From Prochilodus magdalenae (taxonomy: Eukaryota > Chordata > Actinopteri > Characiformes > Prochilodontidae), in assembly GCA_024036415.1 (NCBI GenBank), contig JAMWET010006936.1:2177001-2241000 (forward strand): a stretch of 64,000 bases of DNA. Direction: 5' to 3'. Shown here in pieces: positions 59,100 through 64,000 of the stretch. The notes under the pieces are model-generated. The model did not search any database, was not told the DNA's origin, and was given only the letters and a program-made list of their open reading frames with translations. Made by a program: the position numbers and the translations under genes. Positions within the stretch are counted from its first letter, which is position 1. Every line of letters begins with the position of its first letter.

Positions 59100-59930
59100 G
59101 CTTTTACAACTGTATGTAAAATTGCACAAAAAAGAAAAGTGAATATATACCAAAGCCCTGTTTTCAACTGAGAGGTGAAAAACACAAGACAAACATAATG
59201 AATGTGAAAAAATGAGTACATAAGAAACATATTAAATAAAAGTCAATCAGGGTTAAATTAGAAATGAGTTTACACCATTAACACGACATTAAGGTGTAAC
59301 TGGTATTTATGTAGTTTCTTTCATTTTGATATTTGCTATGCTAGCATAAAGCTGCTGACTGACTATTGATCCATTTCCCACCCTATGTGTGACGCAGCTG
59401 GCATGTGGATAAAGAGAACTGCTGTCTTACACACAAATTCATAAGCCATGTCTTAAAGCCAAGGATGTAGCCGTGGGAGGCAAAATTTTCTTGGCATTTA
59501 CATCCCTAAAAGCTGTCCTGTTTTGTAGGATCAGGAGGAAGGTAGAGAAGCCTCAATCAAAACAAGTATCGATACTTAGGTGACATAAAGTACCTCCCCA
59601 AAATCAACTGTCAAAACATTAAACCAGTGCTGTGTAACCCCAGTAGAACATCTTAGTAAATCCAACCTTAGTCAGTGTAGAAAGGGAAGACCATTGGGCT
59701 CTTCTTAAAGAGACATGACCAATTACAAAGCAGAGTACACATGTTTGGGAGACCACAATTAGAAAATATATAACATTAAAACACAAAATAGGCCACAGTA
59801 TTTATTAATATGCCAAGAAGAATTATAAATGATGTAAAAAAAGAAGATTCATTAATGCTTATAATCATAAGCATGAATTAAATGTAGTTTAGGATCATAA
59901 TAGTTCAATAGATTTAATAGTTTTGTTATT
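59100..59930. other. Spacer between the two Tc1-like relics
   Basis: AT-rich; no gene or named repeat. Confidence 0.5.
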
Positions 59931-59934
59931 ACAC

Positions 59935-60674
59935 AGAGATTAATTCAAAAGAAATGTTGCACCCAAGAAGGAAGAAGTTCGGGATTGCAGAACTATTGAG
60001 AAGGAAGATGATAATAGGTTACCAGGGAAACAAATTAAAAATGATACATTCTGTGACATGATATGGGCATAGATATTTTCTAGAAGACTACACATACAGA
60101 ACGTATTAATTCTCCAAAGATTATGGTGCCTGGCCACCATATTTGCTAATGCAACTTGTATACATCTAGGTATGAAGTTGTGGCGATTCTGATGGTGTTC
60201 TGCAATAATCCTAATTCACCCAACTTGCAAAAATGTTACACAAGTTCCAGCAGATTTTGAGGCAGAGGCGAAGGTGGAGTGAAACACAAAGCATGTTACT
60301 TGGCACATTGTTGTGACACGTTCTGCAACAAGATCTTGTCGGTTGTCTGACCACAGTGCCTCCACACATGGATTTGTTGGTCTTTTCCACCAAAACAAAA
60401 GCATGACTTGTCACTAAAGACAACCCACTGAATCACTCCATGACAGCCAGACATGATACCAGTGCAGCCATTGATGACATCACATCAGGCATGTAGTTCT
60501 GCGTCATGCAGCCGTCGGCCTATGGTGCTGGCACTAAAAGGATGTCTCATGGAGGGCATAACGGCTTGCTGAATGTCCGTAATCGTGGCTGTTGGGTCAT
60601 GCCTGTCCTAGCCACAAGCTTCATTCTTGTTGGTTGATTCTATTTGTGCAAATATTCTTTTGAGGATGAGTGTA
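59935..60674 (-). pseudogene. Tc1-like relic, copy 2, opposite orientation
   Basis: The right end (on - strand ACACTCATCCTCAAAAGAAT, then ATTTGCAC) and left end (TAATTCAAAAGAAATGTTGC, then ACCC) match the ends of copy 1. The - strand interior contains TTVVTGHSAS-like broken HTH text, VFSDKSCFCFGGKDQQIHVW (E of S-D-E changed to K) and PNSIFAKYG-type remnants. It is more decayed than copy 1; the residue readings in its outer parts are approximate. Confidence 0.6.
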
Positions 60675-60679
60675 TATAA

Positions 60680-62890
60680 GTACACTTGTATATACATGTG
60701 AGTACATGTTTTTCAGTCAAATACAGTCAACTGCGATCCCTTACATGCAGTGCACAACCGCTAAAAGCAGTGAAAACAGCCACGAATGGCCGGATGCTTT
60801 GGCACCAGACTTTGTAATGAAATGTAATATTTAACTGAATATTTTTAAACAGAAGATATTAAACTTAACATGCTGCTCACGTCAGTAAGCCATGACCTGT
60901 CGATACCGTGCCTGCTCTGCCATGCATGCGTAGACTGTCTTGTATATGCATGAGCACTGAAAAGCCTTCGTATACCAGCTAGCAAGGTCTACCTCGTCTG
61001 CACCCGTCATCGACATACTCCTACAGACCAGCCACTTAGTTTTTCATCATCCTTTATCAAAGTAAATGAAGTTAATGAAGTAGATCAAGTTCATGAAGTA
61101 GATCAATTGATTTAGTAATACATTTTTGAATATTTGAATGCATAATTAGCTTTGTTCTCTAAACCTGCAACAGTAAGGCCTAAGTGAATTCTTCTAGCAA
61201 ACATGGTCGACCATGGTGCAAAAATAGCTTGGGCTAACATCTCTAAATAAGTACTCAGATTTACTCAATCAGAATTAAGTCTTTATGCTCAAGACATGCA
61301 GTCAGTGGTGGCACAAAGCAGTTGCCTAAGCCAAGGGCCATTAGTAGACGCAGAAAGCCACTATAGTCTCGCAGTGTGGTCTCACGGGCCTAGTAGCATG
61401 GTCTACCTTGTGTTTGACCCTTGTGGTGTTGTCATGAAAATATATGTATCTAAACATGGAAAAAAGGGCTCTGGCACTCTGATGCACACAGCTTAAGAGC
61501 GTTTCGATGTCAAAATTCAGTGACGTAAAATATGTTCTTTAATTTTGTATTTGTTTTATAGGCTTAGTTAAGGATTTGGGTAGTCAAGTTGGTCCAGCGC
61601 CACTCCTGCAGGGCCTTTCTTAAGAGCACATCAAAGGGGCTTTGAAAATCTTCAAGCTCACAGAATCCTCATGCTAATAAGCATGCTTGTTTACTACTTC
61701 CAAGGAGCCCTCTCACAACTTGACATTTCAATTCAAGTGGTGCAAAGGTACTGTCAAAATATAAAGGGGGAACAGTGTGAGTTCAACATTAGCCTTGTTC
61801 AGACTGCCAGCCCAAATTCTGGTTGATAGATTTTTCATTGTACAGAAAAACAAAAAAAAAAAACCCTAAAAAAAGAAAAGAAAAGAAACCACATGAAATT
61901 AGATCCAATCCGCATTTGGAGGTTTGAAATGCAAGCCAATCAGATTTTTGGAGATGTGTGCAAGTGTGTAGTATGTGTGTTCACTACTGTGTCATTGTTA
62001 GGAAAGTGCAGTAGACAAATTCTTGTGTGTGCAAGTACACTTGGTTTTTTTAATTTATATCGGACTCTGAAGTGTCTATTGCATTATTCATATCCAAATG
62101 ATATGTGGTTAGTGCAAACAATGCAGATGTGATGTCTGGATCTGATCTGATCACATGCAAATAACAGTGCAGACACTCGCCTCCAAAGATCTGATCTGAG
62201 AAACAAATCTGAGTTGCTTGCAGTCTGAACACAGCCATTGTTTGTCTATAAAAACATATAGTTGTCTATAAAAACATTGTTTTGCTTCACTTTTACATAT
62301 TACATATGTATTAATATAATAATATAATTAAATACTTATATAATGTAATTAAATCATGTACAGAGAGGTTTAAGTTTACACTACTGGTTTTCCGCTTGTC
62401 AAAAAATGACAAAAGTATGAAAACAATGAAGAATATCTTTATTCCTTACTCAAAATCCGACTACACTCACAACAGAACAGTTTCAGCAGCTTCAAATTAT
62501 GATAAAATGCCTGTCATGTGGTATCAGATGAAAGCGGAAATACTAAACAGCCTTGGGGCACTGTACGGTGAATGGATAAGCAGCAATTCCTAACATCTTG
62601 ACCCTGCCACTTTCATTTTGCTAGAAACATGTTTTTCTGTAAATATTGATTCTGTTGTAATAATGAAACTTTTTTGTTTAAATATCATAATGTCTTTATG
62701 ATAGGTTTATGTAAGTTAATTGGAATGATGTCTGTCAAGTCGTAATTGATGTGGAATGTCAAACTAACGGAGTGCATGGTGTTATTACAGAAAAATCTTG
62801 TGTATTATGTCAATTAATATTCTGCTGAGATGGTAATATTCGAGTTCGGTGCAGGTGGTTGCACTGTCTACTGAAGGAAGCTGGAATTTG
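60680..62890. other. No gene seen
   Basis: Noncoding. An A-rich patch (61845-61890) of AAAAG units is the only simple repeat noted. Confidence 0.45.
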
Positions 62891-62899
62891 ATCACAGGC

Positions 62900-63000
62900 T
62901 GTTTTGTGATAATGTGAGAGCAACAGTGTTTGTGGCTTTGCCACTGTCTTGGTGTGTGTGTGTGTGTGTGCGTGTGTGTGTGTGTGTGTACAGTTGCATT
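62900..63000 (+). repeat. Short direct repeat, copy 1, with TG run
   Basis: TGTGATAATGTGAGAGCAAC, then AGTGTTTGTGGCTTTGCCAC, before a (TG)n run; matched at 63451-63520. Confidence 0.85.
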
Positions 63001-63450
63001 CCATGTAATCTGTTTGGAGGCAGAATGACTGTTTGAGGACATCAGATGATAATGAGGTTGAATTCCAGACTGTTTGAGCAGGGAGTGCACGGTTGTAACA
63101 GCAAGAAGGCAAAAATCTGCTTGCAAAAAGGAGATTTAAAACCTTGTGTGTAACAGGTACCTGTTACAGAGCAATCTGGTGTGCAGAGCAAAGCACAAAT
63201 ATGTTCAAAGTGTTATTGCCAAGATGTATGACTGTAAGTGTATGACAGTAAATGCTTTGAACTGTTTTTAATTGTAACTGATGACGTAAATCAAATTAAT
63301 AAAAACTATGTATTTTGTGTTGGACATCTTCCATTGACTGACTGTTTTTGTTTGCGTATAACTTGTTTTTGTTACACCTTCTTGTAACAGCACGCGTTGT
63401 CCATTTTTTTAGCATTGTCCTACTTACCATGTCGGACCACTTTGTTAGCT

Positions 63451-63520
63451 GTTTGTGATAATGCGAGAGCAACAGTGACTGTGGCTTTGTCATTGTCTTG
63501 GTGTGTGTGTGTGTGTGTCT
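63451..63520 (+). repeat. Short direct repeat, copy 2, with TG run
   Basis: TGTGATAATGCGAGAGCAAC, then AGTGACTGTGGCTTTGTCAT, before TG units. Two copies in the same orientation about 550 bp apart. Confidence 0.85.
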
Positions 63521-63610
63521 ACAGATTGTAGTCCATCTGCTTCTCTACATACTGTGCTAGCTCCCTTTCATCCTGTTCTTCATTGATCAGGATAGGGTCA
63601 ATGATGTAAC
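63515..63610 (+). repeat. Fragment of the 12715-13090 repeat family
   Basis: ACAGATTGTAGTCCATCTGC, then TTCTCTACATACTGTG and TTTCATCCTGTTCTTCATTG, follow the order of the family's start. Confidence 0.55.
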
Positions 63611-63614
63611 TTTA

Positions 63615-64000
63615 TAGCACCTATATCATAGCAGTAGCCGCCATCGTTAGAATTAAACTTCAAGTTCAACTGTTCAAAAATGCAGCGCTCACTTTGAAGT
63701 TGATTGACAGTGTAGGAGTAGTTCTTCTTTAATGAACACAATATGGACTATCACGATTTAGAAATAAAACTTTGTCTGCTGACTTCAAAGCTATGCATTA
63801 CAGTAACATGAAAGGCGAAGCTCTGTAGAAATGTAGTGGAGTCATGATTACAATACTGTCTTTTAAATGCGAAATAAAAGTCATACGCTCCCAAAAAACA
63901 AACAGATACTTAAAGCATGCACTAAAATACCGTTCTCAAATAATATGCTTTATTACTGTTCATCCCTTAAAACAAAGTCCACCTCATAGCAGTATGTTAC
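63615..64000. other. No gene seen
   Basis: AT-rich noncoding end of the window. Confidence 0.5.

Noticed and set aside
1..64000. A novel multi-gene system
   Set aside because: Only one protein-coding gene is clear; the rest is noncoding DNA and decayed mobile elements, so no operon-like or cassette system is supported.

Overview
The window is vertebrate nuclear DNA from a teleost fish, most likely an ostariophysan (characin, catfish or knifefish type). It has split genes with GT-AG introns, many microsatellites, decayed Tc1-like transposons, non-LTR retrotransposon pieces and tRNA-derived SINEs. Several dispersed repeats look like families I associate with ostariophysan genomes; that is recalled, not searched. 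Nothing bacterial, viral or CRISPR-like is visible, and most open frames are chance frames in AT-rich DNA, microsatellites or repeats.

The one gene I can name with confidence is an RFamide-type neuropeptide receptor on the + strand, best matched to NPFF receptor 2 (npffr2). Its coding exons are 47127-47481, 49596-49695 and 51690-52614/52638. A short alternative last coding exon may lie at 53448-53465. The joined frame gives a complete seven-helix class A GPCR of 465 or 467 residues. A CpG-rich block with a CCAAT box and a GC box at about 33.98-34.22 kb ends in a strong splice donor. It is the best candidate for the promoter and untranslated first exon, which would leave a 12.9 kb first intron.

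Layout: 0-9.3 kb is repeat-rich (LINE tail, a three-copy ~595 bp tandem array, a ~1 kb tandem duplication, and a ~675 bp degenerate telomere-like tract). 9.3-17 kb holds dispersed repeats, SINEs and two LINE coding remnants on the - strand. 17-33.5 kb is mostly noncoding, with a ~430 bp segment present twice, the second copy bracketed by 49 bp direct repeats, and a TIR element with an internal minisatellite. 33.6-34.7 kb is the candidate promoter, followed by a CTCF-like motif. 34.7-47 kb is sparse, with a MITE, a perfect 27 bp inverted repeat and a Tc1 fragment. 47-53.5 kb is the receptor. 54.4-60.7 kb holds one internally deleted Tc1 element and two opposed Tc1-like relics. 60.7-64 kb is noncoding with small repeats.

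Three further segments with good splice signals (2420-2492 +, 19852-19908 -, 28640-28715 +) may be exons of unrecognised transcripts. I see no clear case for a novel biological system. The observations most worth testing are the receptor's alternative C-terminus, the distal promoter, the 57 bp minus-strand candidate exon, the perfect hairpin and the segment with long flanking direct repeats.
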